DNA from: Brassica napus
Taxonomy: Eukaryota > Streptophyta > Magnoliopsida > Brassicales > Brassicaceae
Assembly (NCBI RefSeq): GCF_020379485.1
Contig: NW_026015630.1
Coordinates: forward strand, 62,001 to 126,000
Reading direction: 5' to 3'
Length of the DNA stretch: 64,000 bases
Position numbers and translations under genes: made by a program. Every line of letters starts with the position of its first letter. The first letter of the stretch is position 1. Below are positions 43,573 to 58,330 of the stretch, one piece after another. A model generated the notes under the pieces. That model was given only the letters and a program-made list of their open reading frames with translations, searched no databases and was not told the origin of the DNA.

Positions 43573-46500
43573 CTTACAAAGTGATTCATCCTGGTTTAAT
43601 TTGAACGACGAAGAAGCTGTCCGATTCCCAAACTGGGAAACTGGAATCACTTGATTAGAAAGTGGGATAACTTCTTCATCCCAACTCCTATGAGATTTAT
43701 TCAACTTCCTGGTGATTCTCCACCACTTTATGTATCCAAATCAAGCTTCTTACAAAGTGATTCATCCTGGTTTGATTGGAACGACGAAGAAGTGTCCTAT
43801 TCCCAAACTGGGAAACTGGAATCACCTGATTAGAAAGTGGGATAACTTCTTCATCCCAACTCCTATGAGATTTATTCAACTTCCTGGTGATTCTACAACA
43901 CTTTATGTATCCAAATCAAGCTTCTTACAGAGTGATTCATCCTGGTTTGATTGGAACGGCGAAGAAGCTGTCCTATTCCCAAACTGGGAAACTGGAATCA
44001 CCTGATTAGAAAGTGGGATAACTTCTTCATCCCAACTCCTATGAGATTAATTCAACTTCCTGGTGATTCTCCACCACTTTATGTATCCAAATCAAGCTTC
44101 TTACAAAGTGATTCACCATGGTTTGATTGGATATCCCAAACTGGGAAACTGGAATTTCCTGATTAGAAAGTGGGATAACTTCTTCATCCCAACTCCTATG
44201 AGATTTATTCAACTTCCTGGTGATTCTCCACCACTTTATGTATCCAAATCAAGCTTCTTACAAAGTGATTCATCCTGGTTTGATTGGAACGACGAAGAAG
44301 CTGTCCTATTCCCAAACTGGGAAACTGGAATCACCTGATTAGAAAGTGGGATAACTTCTTCATCCCAACTCCTATGAGATTAATTCAACTTCCTGGTGAT
44401 TCTCCACCACTTTATGTATCCAAATCAAGCTTCTTACAAAGTGATTCATCCTGGTTTGATTGGAACGACGAAGAAGCTGTCCTATTCCCAAACTGGGAAA
44501 CTGGAATCACCTGATTAGAAAGTGGGATAACTTCTTCATCCAACTCCTATGAGATTTATTCAACTTCCTGGTGATTCTCCACCACTTTATGTATCCAAAT
44601 CAAGCTTCTTACAAAGTGATTCATCCTGGTTTGATTGGAACGACGAAGAAGCTGTCCTATTCCCAAACTGGGAAACTGGAATCACCTGATTAGAAAGTGG
44701 GATAACTCTTCATCCCAACTCCTATGAGATTTATTCAACTTCCTGGTGATTCTCCAACACTTTATGTATCCAAATCAAGCTTCTTACAAAGTGATTCATC
44801 CTGGTTTGATTGGAACGACGAAGAAGCTGTCCTATTCCCAAACTGGGAAACTGGAATCACCTGATTAGAAAGTGGGATAACTTCTTCATCCCAACTCCTA
44901 TGAGATTAATTCAACTTCCTGGTGATTCTCCACCACTTTATGTATCCAAATCAAGCTTCTTACAAAGTGATTCATCCTGGTTTGATTGGAACGACGAAGA
45001 AGCTGTCCTATTCCCAAACTGGGAAACTGGAATCACCTGATTAGAAAGTGGGATAACTTCTTCATCCCAACTCCTATGAGATTTATTCAACTTCCTGGTG
45101 ATTCTCCAACACTTTATGTATCCAAATCAAGCTTCTTACAAAGTGATTCATCCTGGTTTGATTGGAACGACGAAGAAGCTGTCCTATTCCCAAACTGGGA
45201 AACTGGAATCACCTGATTGAAAGTGGGATAACTTCTTCATCCCAACTCCTATGAGATTTATTCAACTTCCTGGTGATTCTCCACCACTTTATGTCCAAAT
45301 CAAGCTTCTTACAAAGTGATTCATCCTGGTTTGATTGGAACGACGAAGAAGCTGTCCTATTCCCAAACTGGGAAACTGGAATCACCTGATTAGAAAGTGG
45401 GATAACTTCTTCATCCCAACTCCTATGAGATTTATTCAACTTCCTGGTGATTCTCCACACTTTATGTATCCAAATCAAGCTTCTTACAAAGTGATTCATC
45501 CTGGTTTGATTGGAACGACGAAGAAGCTGTCCTATTCCCAAACTGGAATGGAATCACCTGATTAGAAAGTGGGATAACTTCTTCATCCCAACTCCTATGA
45601 GATTTATTCAACTTCCTGGTGATTCTCCACACACTATGTATCCAAATCAAGCTTCTTACAAAGTGATTCATCCTGGTTTGATTGGAACGACGAAGAAGCT
45701 GTCCTATTCCCAAACTGGGAAACTGGAATCACCTGATTAGAAAGTGGGATAACTTCTTCATCCCAACTCCTATGAGATTTATTCAACTTCCTGGTGATTC
45801 TCCACACTTTATGTATCCAAATCAAGCTTCTTACAAAGTGATTCATCCTGGTTTGATTGGAACGACGAAGAAGCTGTCCTATTCCCAAACTGGGAAACTG
45901 GAATCACCTGATTAGAAAGTGGGATAACTTCTTCATCCCAACTCCTATGAGATTTATTCAACTTCCTGGTGATTCTCCAACACTTTATGTATCCAAATCA
46001 AGCTTCTTACAAAGTGATTCATCCTGGTTTGATTGGAACGACGAAGAAGCTGTCCTATTCCCAAACTGGGAAACTGGAATCACCTGATTAGAAAGTGGGA
46101 TAACTTCTTCATCCCAACTCCTATGAGATTTATTCAACTTCCTGGTGATTCTCCACCACTTTATGTATCCAAATCAAGCTTCTTACAAAGTGATTCATCC
46201 TGGTTTGATTGGAACGACGAAGAAGCTGTCCTATTCCCAAACTGGGAAACTGGAATCACCTGATTGAAAGTGGGATAACTTCTTCATCCCAACTCCTATG
46301 AGATTTATTCAACTTCCTGGTGATTCTCCAACACTTTATGTATCCAAATCAAGCTTCTTACAAAGTGATTCATCCTGGTTTGATTGGAACGACGAAGAAG
46401 CTGTCCTATTCCCAAACTGGGAAACTGGAATCACCTGATTAGAAAGTGGGATAACTTCTTCATCCCAACTCCTATGAGATTTATTCAACTTCCTGGTGAT

Positions 46501-49500
46501 TCTCCACACTTTATGTATCCAAATCAAGCTTCTTACAAAGTGATTCATCCTGGTTTGATTGGAACGACGAAGAAGCTGTCCTATTCCCAAACTGGGAAAC
46601 TGGAATCACCTGATTAGAAAGTGGGATAACTTCTTCATCCCAACTCCTATGAGATTTATTCAACTTCCTGGTGATTCTCCACCACTTTATGTATCCAAAT
46701 CAAGCTTCTTACAAAGTGATTCATCCTGGTTTGATTGGAACGACGAAGAAGCTGTCCTATTCCCAAACTGGGAAACTGGAATCACCTGATTAGAAAGTGG
46801 GATAACTTCTTCATCCCAACTCCTATGAGATTTATTCAACTTCCTGGTGATTCTCCACCACTTTATGTATCCAAATCAAGCTTCTTACAAAGTGATTCAT
46901 CCTGGTTTGATTGGAACGACGAAGAAGCTGTCCTATTCCCAAACTGGGAAACTGGAATCACCTGATTAGAAAGTGGGATAACTTCTTCATCCCAACTCCT
47001 ATGAGATTTATTCAACTTCCTGGTGATTCTCCACCACTTTATGTATCCAAATCAAGCTTCTTACAAAGTGATTCATCCTGGTTTGATTGGAACGACGAAG
47101 AAGCTGTCCTATTCCCAAACTGGGAAACTGGAATCACCTGATTAGAAAGTGGGATAACTTCTTCATCCCAACTCCTATGAGATTTATTCAACTTCCTGGT
47201 GATTCTCCAACACTTTATGTATCCAAATCAAGCTTCTTACAAAGTGATTCATCCTGGTTTGATTGGAACGACGAAGAAGCTGTCCTATTCCCAAACTGGG
47301 AAACTGGAATCACCTGATTAGAAAGTGGGATAACTTCTTCATCCCAACTCCTATGAGATTTATTCAACTTCCTGGTGATTCTCCAACACTTTATGTATCC
47401 AAATCAAGCTTCTTACAAAGTGATTCATCCTGGTTTGATTGGAACGACGAAGAAGCTGTCCTATTCCCAAACTGGGAAACTGGAATCACCTGATTAGAAA
47501 GTGGGATAACTTCTTCATCCCAACTCCTATGAGATTTATTCAACTTCCTGGTGATTCTCCACCACTTTATGTATCCAAATCAAGCTTCTTACAAAGTGAT
47601 TCATCCTGGTTTGATTGGAACGACGAAGAAGCTGTCCTATTCCCAAACTGGGAAACTGGAATCACCTGATTAGAAAGTGGGATAACTTCTTCATCCCAAC
47701 TCCTATGAGATTTATTCAACTTCCTGGTGATTCTCCACACTTTATGTATCCAAATCAAGCTTCTTACAAAGTGATTCATCCTGGTTTGATTGGAACGACG
47801 AAGAAGCTGTCCTATTCCCAAACTGGAACGGAATCACCTGATTAGAAAGTGGGATAACTTCTTCATCCCAACTCCTATGAGATTAATTCAACTTCCTGGT
47901 GATTCTCCACCACTTTATGTATCCAAATCAAGCTTCTTACAAAGTGATTCATCCTGGTTTGATTGGAACGACGAAGAAGCTGTCCTATTCCCAAACTGGG
48001 AAACTGGAATCACCTGATTAGAAAGTGGGATAACTTCTTCATCCCAACTCCTATGAGATTTATTCAACTTCCTGGTGATTCTCCAACACTTTATGTATCC
48101 AAATCAAGCTTCTTACAAAGTGATTCATCCTGGTTTGATTGGAACGACGAAGAAGCTGTCCTATTCCCAAACTGGGAAACTGGAATCACCTGATTAGAAA
48201 GTGGGATAACTTCTTCATCCCAACTCCTATGAGATTTATTCAACTTCCTGGTGATTCTCCAACACTTTATGTATCCAAATCAAGCTTCTTACAAAGTGAT
48301 TCATCCTGGTTTGATTGGAACGACGAAGAAGCTGTCCTATTCCCAAACTGGGAAACTGGAATCACCTGATTAGAAAGTGGGATAACTTCTTCATCCCAAC
48401 TCCTATGAGATTTATTCAACTTCCTGGTGATTCTCCAACACTTTATGTATCCAAATCAAGCTTCTTACAAAGTGATTCATCCTGGTTTGATTGGAACGAC
48501 GAAGAAGCTGTCCTATTCCCAAACTGGGAAACTGGAATCACCTGATTAGAAAGTGGGATAACTTCTTCATCCCAACTCCTATGAGATTTATTCAACTTCC
48601 TGGTGATTCTCCAACACTTTATGTATCCAAATCAAGCTTCTTACAAAGTGATTCATCCTGGTTTGATTGGAACGACGAAGAAGCTGTCCTATTCCCAAAC
48701 TGGGAAACTGGAATCACCTGATTAGAAAGTGGGATAACTTCTTCATCCCAACTCCTATGAGATTTATTCAACTTCCTGGTGATTCTCCAACACTTTATGT
48801 ATCCAAATCAAGCTTCTTACAAAGTGATTCATCCTGGTTTGATTGGAACGACGAAGAAGCTGTCCTATTCCCAAACTGGGAAACTGGAATCACCTGATTA
48901 GAAAGTGGGATAACTTCTTCATCCCAACTCCTATGAGATTTATTCAACTTCCTGGTGATTCTCCAACACTTTATGTATCCAAATCAAGCTTCTTACAAAG
49001 TGATTCATCCTGGTTTGATTGGAACGACGAAGAAGCTGTCCTATTCCCAAACTGGGAAACTGGAATCACCTGATTAGAAAGTGGGATAACTTCTTCATCC
49101 CAACTCCTATGAGATTTATTCAACTTCCTGGTGTTTCTCCACCACTTTATGTATCCAAATCAAGCTTCTTACAAAGTGATTCATCCTGGTTTGATTGGAA
49201 CGACGAAGAAGCTGTCCTATTCCCAAACTGGGAAACTGGAATCACCTGATTAGAAAGTGGGATAACTTCTTCATCCCAACTCCTATGAGATTTATTCAAC
49301 TTCCTGGTGATTCTCCACCACTTTATGTATCCAAATCAAGCTTCTTACAAAGTGATTCATCCTGGTTTGATTGGAACGACGAAGAAGCTGTCCTATTCCC
49401 AAACTGGGAAACTGGAATCACCTGATTAGAAAGTGGGATAACTTCTTCATCCCAACTCCTATGAGATTTATTCAACTTCCTGGTGATTCTCCACCACTTT

Positions 49501-52500
49501 ATGTATCCAAATCAAGCTTCTTACAAAGTGATTCATCCTGGTTTGATTGGAACGACGAAGAAGCTGTCCTATTCCCAAACTGGGAAACTGGAATCACCTG
49601 ATTAGAAAGTGGGATAACTTCTTCATCCCAACTCCTATGAGATTTATTCAACTTCCTGGTGATTCTCCACCACTTTATGTATCCAAATCAAGCTTCTTAC
49701 AAAGTGATTCATCCTGGTTTGATTGGAACGACGAAGAAGCTGTCCTATTCCCAAACTGGGAAACTGGAATCACCTGATTTGAAAGTGGGATAACTTCTTC
49801 ATCCCAACTCCTATGAGATTTATTCAACTTCCTGGTGATTCTCCAACACTTTATGTATCCAAATCAAGCTTCTTACAAAGTGATTCATCCTGGTTTGATT
49901 GGAACGACGAAGAAGCTGTCCTATTCCCAAACTGGGAAACTGGAATCACCTGATTAGAAAGTGGGATAACTTCTTCATCCCAACTCCTATGAGATTTATT
50001 CAACTTCCTGGTGATTCTCCAACACTTTATGTATCCAAATCAAGCTTCTTACAAAGTGATTCATCCTGGTTTGATTGGAACGACGAAGAAGCTGTCCTAT
50101 TCCCAAACTGGGAAACTGGAATCACCTGATTAGAAAGTGGGATAACTTCTTCATCCCAACTCCTATGAGATTTATTCAACTTCCTGGTGATTCTCCACCA
50201 CTTTATGTATCCAAATCAAGCTTCTTACAAAGTGATTCATCCTGGTTTGATTGGAACGACGAAGAAGCTGTCCTATTCCCAAACTGGGAAACTGGAATCA
50301 CCTGATTAGAAAGTGGGATAACTTCTTCATCCCAACTCCTATGAGATTTATTCAACTTCCTGGTGATTCTCCACCACTTTATGTATCCAAATCAAGCTTC
50401 TTACAAAGTGATTCATCCTGGTTTGATTGGAACGACGAAGAAGCTGTCCTATTCCCAAACTGGGAAACTGGAATCACCTGATTAGAAAGTGGGATAACTT
50501 CTTCATCCCAACTCCTATGAGATTTATTCAACTTCCTGGTGATTCTCCACCACTTTATGTATCCAAATCAAGCTTCTTACAAAGTGATTCATCCTGGTTT
50601 GATTGGAACGACGAAGAAGCTGTCCTATTCCCAAACTGGGAAACTGGAATCACCTGATTAAAGTGGGATAACTTCTTCATCCCAACTCCTATGAGATTAA
50701 TTCAACTTCCTGGTGATTCTCCAACACTTTATGTATCCAAATCAAGCTTCTTACAAAGTGATTCATCCTGGTTTGATTGGAACGACGAAGAAGCTGTCCT
50801 ATTCCCAAACTGGGAAACTGGAATCACCTGATTAGAAAGTGGGATAACTTCTTCATCCCAACTCCTATGAGATTTATTCAACTTCCTGGTGATTCTCCAA
50901 CACTTTATGTATCCAAATCAAGCTTCTTACAAAGTGATTCATCCTGGTTTGATTGGAACGACGAAGAAGCTGTCCTATTCCCAAACTGGGAAACTGGAAT
51001 CACCTGATTAGAAAGTGGGATAACTTCTTCATCCCAACTCCTATGAGATTTATTCAACTTCCTGGTGATTCTCCAACACTTTATGTATCCAAATCAAGCT
51101 TCTTACAAAGTGATTCATCCTGGTTTGATTGGAACGACGAAGAAGCTGTCCTATTCCCAAACTGGGAAACTGGAATCACCTGATTAGAAAGTGGGATAAC
51201 TTCTTCATCCCAACTCCTATGAGATTTATTCAACTTCCTGGTGATTCTCCAACACTTTATGTATCCAAATCAAGCTTCTTACAAAGTGATTCATCCTGGT
51301 TTGATTGGAACGACGAAGAAGCTGTCCTATTCCCAAACTGGGAAACTGGAATCACCTGATTAGAAAGTGGGATAACTTCTTCATCCCAACTCCTATGAGA
51401 TTATTCAACTTCCTGGTGATTCTCCAACACTTTATGTATCCAAATCAAGCTTCTTACAAAGTGATTCATCCTGGTTTGATTGGAACGACGAAGAAGCTGT
51501 CCTATTCCCAAACTGGGAAACTGGAATCACCTGATTAGAAAGTGGGATAACTTCTTCATCCCAACTCCTATGAGATTTATTCAACTTCCTGGTGATTCTC
51601 CAACACTTTATGTATCCAAATCAAGCTTCTTACAAAGTGATTCATCCTGGTTTGATTGGAACGACGAAGAAGCTGTCCTATTCCCAAACTGGGAAACTGG
51701 AATCACCTGATTTGAAAGTGGGATAACTTCTTCATCCCAACTCCTATGAGATTAATTCAACTTCCTGGTGATTCTCCAACACTTTATGTATCCAAATCAA
51801 GCTTCTTACAAAGTGATTCATCCTGGTTTGATTGGAACGACGAAGAAGCTGTCCTATTCCCAAACTGGGAAACTGGAATCACCTGATTAGAAAGTGGGAT
51901 AACTTCTTCATCCCAACTCCTATGAGATTTATTCAACTTCCTGGTGATTCTCCAACACTTTATGTATCCAAATCAAGCTTCTTACAAAGTGATTCATCCT
52001 GGTTTGATTGGAACGACGAAGAAGCTGTCCTATTCCCAAACTGGGAAACTGGAATCACCTGATTAGAAAGTGGGATAACTTCTTCATCCCAACTCCTATG
52101 AGATTTATTCAACTTCCTGGTGATTCTCCACCTTTTATGTATCCAAATCAAGCTTCTTACAAAGTGATTCATCCTGGTTTGATTGGAACGACGAAGAAGC
52201 TGTCCTATTCCCAAACTGGGAAACTGGAATCACCTGATTAGAAAGTGGGATAACTTCTTCATCCCAACTCCTATGAGATTTATTCAACTTCTTGGTGTTT
52301 CTCCACCACTTTATGTATCCAAATCAAGCTTCTTACAAAGTGATTCATCCTGGTTTGATTGGAACGACGAAGAAGCTGTCCTATTCCCAAACTGGGAAAC
52401 TGGAATCACCTGATTAGAAAGTGGGATAACTTCTTCATCCCAACTCCTATGAGATTTATTCAACTTCCTGGTGATTCTCCACCACTTTATGTATCCAAAT

Positions 52501-55500
52501 CAAGCTTCTTACAAAGTGATTCATCCTGGTTTGATTGGAACGACGAAGAAGCTGTCCTATTCCCAAACTGGGAAACTGGAATCACCTGATTTGAAAGTGG
52601 GATAACTTCTTCATCCCAACTCCTATGAGATTAATTCAACTTCCTGGTGATTCTCCAACACTTTATGTATCCAAATCAAGCTTCTTACAAAGTGATTCAT
52701 CCTGGTTTGATTGGAACGACGAAGAAGCTGTCCTATTCCCAAACTGGGAAACTGGAATCACCTGATTAGAAAGTGGGATAACTTCTTCATCCCAACTCCT
52801 ATGAGATTTATTCAACTTCCTGGTGTTTCTCCACCACTTTATGTATCCAAATCAAGCTTCTTACAAAGTGATTCATCCTGGTTTGATTGGAACGACGAAG
52901 AAGCTGTCCTATTCCCAAACTGGAAACTGGAATCACCTGATTAGAAAGTGGGATAACTTCTTCATCCCAACTCCTATGAGATTTATTCAACTTCCTGGTG
53001 ATTCTCCACACTTTATGTATCCAAATCAAGCTTCTTACAAAGTGATTCATCCTGGTTTGATTGGAACGACGAAGAAGCTGTCCTATTCCCAAACTGGGAA
53101 ACTGGAATCACCTGATTAGAAAGTGGGATAACTTCTTCATCCCAACTCCTATGAGATTAATTCAACTTCCTGGTGATTCTCCAACACTTTATGTATCCAA
53201 ATCAAGCTTCTTACAAAGTGATTCATCCTGGTTTGATTGGAACGACGAAGAAGCTGTCCTATTCCCAAACTGGGAAACTGGAATCACCTGATTAGAAAGT
53301 GGGATAACTTCTTCATCCCAACTCCTATGAGATTAATTCAACTTCCTGGTGATTCTCCACACTTTATGTATCCAAATCAAGCTTCTTACAAAGTGATTCA
53401 TCCTGGTTTGATTGGAACGACGAAGAAGCTGTCCTATTCCCAAACTGGGAAACTGGAATCACCTGATTAGAAAGTGGGATAACTTCTTCATCCCAACTCC
53501 TATGAGATTTATTCAACTTCCTGGTGATTCTCCAACACTTTATGTATCCAAATCAAGCTTCTTACAAAGTGATTCATCCTGGTTTGATTGGAACGACGAA
53601 GAAGCTGTCCTATTCCCAAACTGGGAAACTGGAATCACCTGATTAGAAAGTGGGATAACTTCTTCATCCCAACTCCTATGAGATTTATTCAACTTCCTGG
53701 TGATTCTCCAACACTTTATGTATCCAAATCAAGCTTCTTACAAAGTGATTCATCCTGGTTTGATTGGAACGACGAAGAAGCTGTCCTATTCCCAAACTGG
53801 GAAACTGGAATCACCTGATTAGAAAGTGGGATAACTTCTTCATCCCAACTCCTATGAGATTTATTCAACTTCCTGGTGATTCTCCAACACTTTATGTATC
53901 CAAATCAAGCTTCTTACAAAGTGATTCATCCTGGTTTGATTGGAACGACGAAGAAGCTGTCCTATTCCCAAACTGGGAAACTGGAATCACCTGATTAGAA
54001 AGTGGGATAACTTCTTCATCCCAACTCCTATGAGATTTATTCAACTTCCTGGTGATTCTCCAACACTTTATGTATCCAAATCAAGCTTCTTACAAAGTGA
54101 TTCATCCTGGTTTGATTGGAACGACGAAGAAGCTGTCCTATTCCCAAACTGGGAAACTGGAATCACCTGATTAGAAAGTGGGATAACTTCTTCATCCCAA
54201 CTCCTATGAGATTTATTCAACTTCCTGGTGATTCTCCAACACTTTATGTATCCAAATCAAGCTTCTTACAAAGTGATTCATCCTGGTTTGATTGGAACGA
54301 CGAAGAAGCTGTCCTATTCCCAAACTGGGAAACTGGAATCACCTGATTGAAAGTGGGATAACTTCTTCATCCCAACTCCTATGAGATTTATTCAACTTCC
54401 TGGTGATTCTCCACACTTTATGTATCCAAATCAAGCTTCTTACAAAGTGATTCATCCTGGTTTGATTGGAACGACGAAGAAGCTGTCCTATTCCCAAACT
54501 GGGAAACTGGAATCACCTGATTAGAAAGTGGGATAACTTCTTCATCCCAACTCCTATGAGATTTATTCAACTTCCTGGTGATTCTCCACACTTTATGTAT
54601 CCAAATCAAGCTTCTTACAAAGTGATTCATCCTGGTTTGATTGGAACGACGAAGAAGCTGTCCTATTCCCAAACTGGGAAACTGGAATCACCTGATTTGA
54701 AAGTGGGATAACTTCTTCATCCCAACTCCTATGAGATTTATTCAACTTCCTGGTGATTCTCCACCACTTTATGTATCCAAATCAAGCTTCTTACAAAGTG
54801 ATTCATCCTGGTTTGATTGGAACGACGAAGAAGCTGTCCTATTCCCAAACTGGGAAACTGGAATCACCTGATTAGAAAGTGGGATAACTTCTTCATCCCA
54901 ACTCCTATGAGATTTATTCAACTTCCTGGTGATTCTCCACCACTTTATGTATCCAAATCAAGCTTCTTACAAAGTGATTCATCCTGGTTTGATTGGAACG
55001 ACGAAGAAGCTGTCCTATTCCCAAACTGGGAAACTGGAATCACCTGATTAGAAAGTGGGATAACTTCTTCATCCCAACTCCTATGAGATTTATTCAACTT
55101 CCTGGTGTTTCTCCACCACTTTATGTATCCAAATCAAGCTTCTTACAAAGTGATTCATCCTGGTTTGATTGGAACGACGAAGAAGCTGTCCTATTCCCAA
55201 ACTGGGAAACTGGAATCACCTGATTTGAAAGTGGGATAACTCATTCATCCCAACTCCTATGAGATTTATTCAACTTCCTGGTGATTCTCCAACACTTTAT
55301 GTATCCAAATCAAGCTTCTTACAAAGTGATTCATCCTGGTTTGATTGGAACGACGAAGAAGCTGTCCTATTCCCAAACTGGGAAACTGGAATCACCTGAT
55401 TAGAAAGTGGGATAACTTCTTCATCCCAACTCCTATGAGATTTATTCAACTTCCTGGTGTTTCTCCACCATTTTATGTATCCAAATCAAGCTTCTTACAA

Positions 55501-58330
55501 AGTGATTCATCCTGGTTTGATTGGAACGACGAAGAAGCTGTCCTATTCCCAAACTGGGAAACTGGAATCACCTGATTAGAAAGTGGGATAACTTCTTCAT
55601 CCCAACTCCTATGAGATTTATTCAACTTCCTGGTGATTCTCCAACACTTTATGTATCCAAATCAAGCTTCTTACAAAGTGATTCATCCTGGTTTGATTGG
55701 AACGACGAAGAAGCTGTCCTATTCCCAAACTGGGAAACTGGAATCACCTGATTAGAAAGTGGGATAACTTCTTCATCCCAACTCCTATGAGATTAATTCA
55801 ACTTCCTGGTGATTCTCCAACACTTTATGTATCCAAATCAAGCTTCTTACAAAGTGATTCATCCTGGTTTGATTGGAACGACGAAGAAGCTGTCCTATTC
55901 CCAAACTGGGAAACTGGAATCACCTGATTAGAAAGTGGGATAACTTCTTCATCCCAACTCCTATGAGATTATTCAACTTCCTGTGATTCTCCAACACTTT
56001 ATGTATCCAAATCAAGCTTCTTACAAAGTGATTCATCCTGGTTTGATTGGAACGACGAAGAAGCTGTCCTATTCCCAAACTGGGAAACTGGAATCACCTG
56101 ATTTGAAAGTGGGATAACTCTTCATCCCAACTCCTATGAGATTTATTCAACTTCCTGGTGATTCTCCACACTTTATGTATCCAAATCAAGCTTCTTACAA
56201 AGTGATTCATCCTGGTTTGATTGGAACGACGAAGAAGCTGTCCTATTCCCAAACTGGGAAACTGGAATCACCTGATTAGAAAGTGGGATAACTTCTTCAT
56301 CCCAACTCCTATGAGATTTATTCAACTTCCTGGTGATTCTCCAACACTTTATGTATCCAAATCAAGCTTCTTACAAAGTGATTCATCCTGGTTTGATTGG
56401 AACGACGAAGAAGCTGTCCTATTCCCAAACTGGGAAACTGGAATCACCTGATTAGAAAGTGGGATAACTTCTTCATCCCAACTCCTATGAGATTTATTCA
56501 ACTTCCTGGTGATTCTCCAACACTTTATGTATCCAAATCAAGCTTCTTACAAAGTGATTCATCCTGGTTTGATTGGAACGACGAAGAAGCTGTCCTATTC
56601 CCAAACTGGGAAACTGGAATCACCTGATTAGAAAGTGGGATAACTTCTTCATCCCAACTCCTATGAGATTTATTCAACTTCCTGGTGATTCTCCAACACT
56701 TTATGTATCCAAATCAAGCTTCTTACAAAGTGATTCATCCTGGTTTGATTGGAACGACGAAGAAGCTGTCCTATTCCCAAACTGGGAAACTGGAATCACC
56801 TGATTTGAAAGTGGGATAACTCATTCATCCCAACTCCTATGAGATTATTCAACTTCCTGGTGATTCTCCAACACTTTATGTATCCAAATCAAGCTTCTTA
56901 CAAAGTGATTCATCCTGGTTTGATTGGAACGACGAAGAAGCTGTCATATTCCCAAACTGGGAAACTGGAATCACCTGATTAGAAAGTGGGATAACTTCTT
57001 CATCCCAACTCCTATGAGATTTATTCAACTTCCTGGTGATTCTCCAACACTTTATGTATCCAAATCAAGCTTCTTACAAAGTGATTCATCCTGTTTTGAT
57101 TGGAACGACGAAGAAGCTGTCTTATTCCCAAACTGGGAAAACTGGAATCACCTGATTTGAAAGTGGGATAACTCATTCATCCCAACTCCTATGAGATTTA
57201 TTCAACTACCTGGTGATTCTCCAACACTTTATGTATCCAAATCAAGCTTCTTACAAAGTGATTCATCCTGGTTTGATTGGAACGACGAAGAAGCTGTCCT
57301 ATTCCCAAACTGGGAAACTGGAATCACCTGATTAGAAAGTGGGATAACTTCTTCATCCCAACTCCTATGAGATTTATTCAACTTCCTGGTGTTTCTCCAC
57401 CACTTTTATGTATCCAAATCAAGCTTCTGACAAAGTGATTCATCCTGGTTTGATTGGAACGACGAAGAAGCTGTCTTTCCCAAACTGGGAAACTGGAATC
57501 ACCTGATTAGAAAGTGGGATAACTTCTTCATCCCAACTCCTATGAGATTTATTCAACTTCCTGGTGATTCTCCAACACTTTATGTATCCAAATCAAGCTT
57601 CTTACAAAGTGATTCATCCTGGTTTGATTGGAACGACAAAGAAGCTGTCCGATTCCCAAACTGGGAAACTGGAATCACCTGATTAGAAAGTGGGATAACT
57701 TCTTCATCCCAACTCCTATGAGATTTATTCAACTTCCTGGTGATTCTCCAACACTTTATGTATCCAAATCAAGCTTGTTACAAAGTGATTCATCCTGGTT
57801 TGATTGGAACGACGAAGAAGCTGTCTTATTCCCAAACTGGGAAACTAGAATCACCTGATTAGAAAGTGGGATAACTTCTTCATCCCAACTCCTATGAGAT
57901 TTATTCAACTTCCTGGTGATTCTCCAACACTTTATGTATCCAAATCAAGCTTCTTACAAAGTGATTCATCATGGTTTGATTGGAACGACGAAGAAGCTGT
58001 CCTATTCCCAAACTGGGAAACTGGAATCACCTTATTTGAAAGTGGGATAACTCATTCATCCCAACTCTTATGAGATTTATTCAACTTCCTGGTGTTTCTC
58101 CAACACTTTATGTATCCAAATCAAGCTTCTTACAAAGTGTTTCATCCTGGTTTGATTGGAACGACGAAGAAGCTGTCCTATTCACAAACTGGAATCACCT
58201 GATTTGAAAGTGGGATAACTCATTCATCCCAACTCCTATGAGATTAATTCAACTTTCTGGTAATTCTCCACCACTTTATGTATCCAAATCAAGCTTCTTA
58301 CAAAGTGATTCATCCTGGTTTGATTGGAAC
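43573..58330 (+). repeat. CentBr-like satellite array, right block
   Basis: About 84 monomers of about 176 bp. Most are highly similar, with a few recurring alternatives: CCACCACTTT or CCAACACTTT, GTGATTCTCC or GTGTTTCTCC, TGATTAGAAAG or TGATTTGAAAG, GAGATTTATTC or GAGATTAATTC. Unique one- to three-base deletions are scattered through it (for example 44540, 45294, 45546, 55982). Divergence rises from about 56800 towards Copia B and is also visible in the first monomers. A shortened monomer lies at about 44110-44150. Confidence 0.93.
49195..50950 (+). repeat. Possible five-monomer higher-order unit
   Basis: By the CCACC/CCAAC variant site, monomers from 49195 run P-P-P-T-T and then again P-P-P-T-T, a period of about 880 bp. 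The fourth monomer of each unit also differs near its start (TGATTTGAAAG, or TGATTAAAG with GAGATTAATTC). Two units only. Confidence 0.4.
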
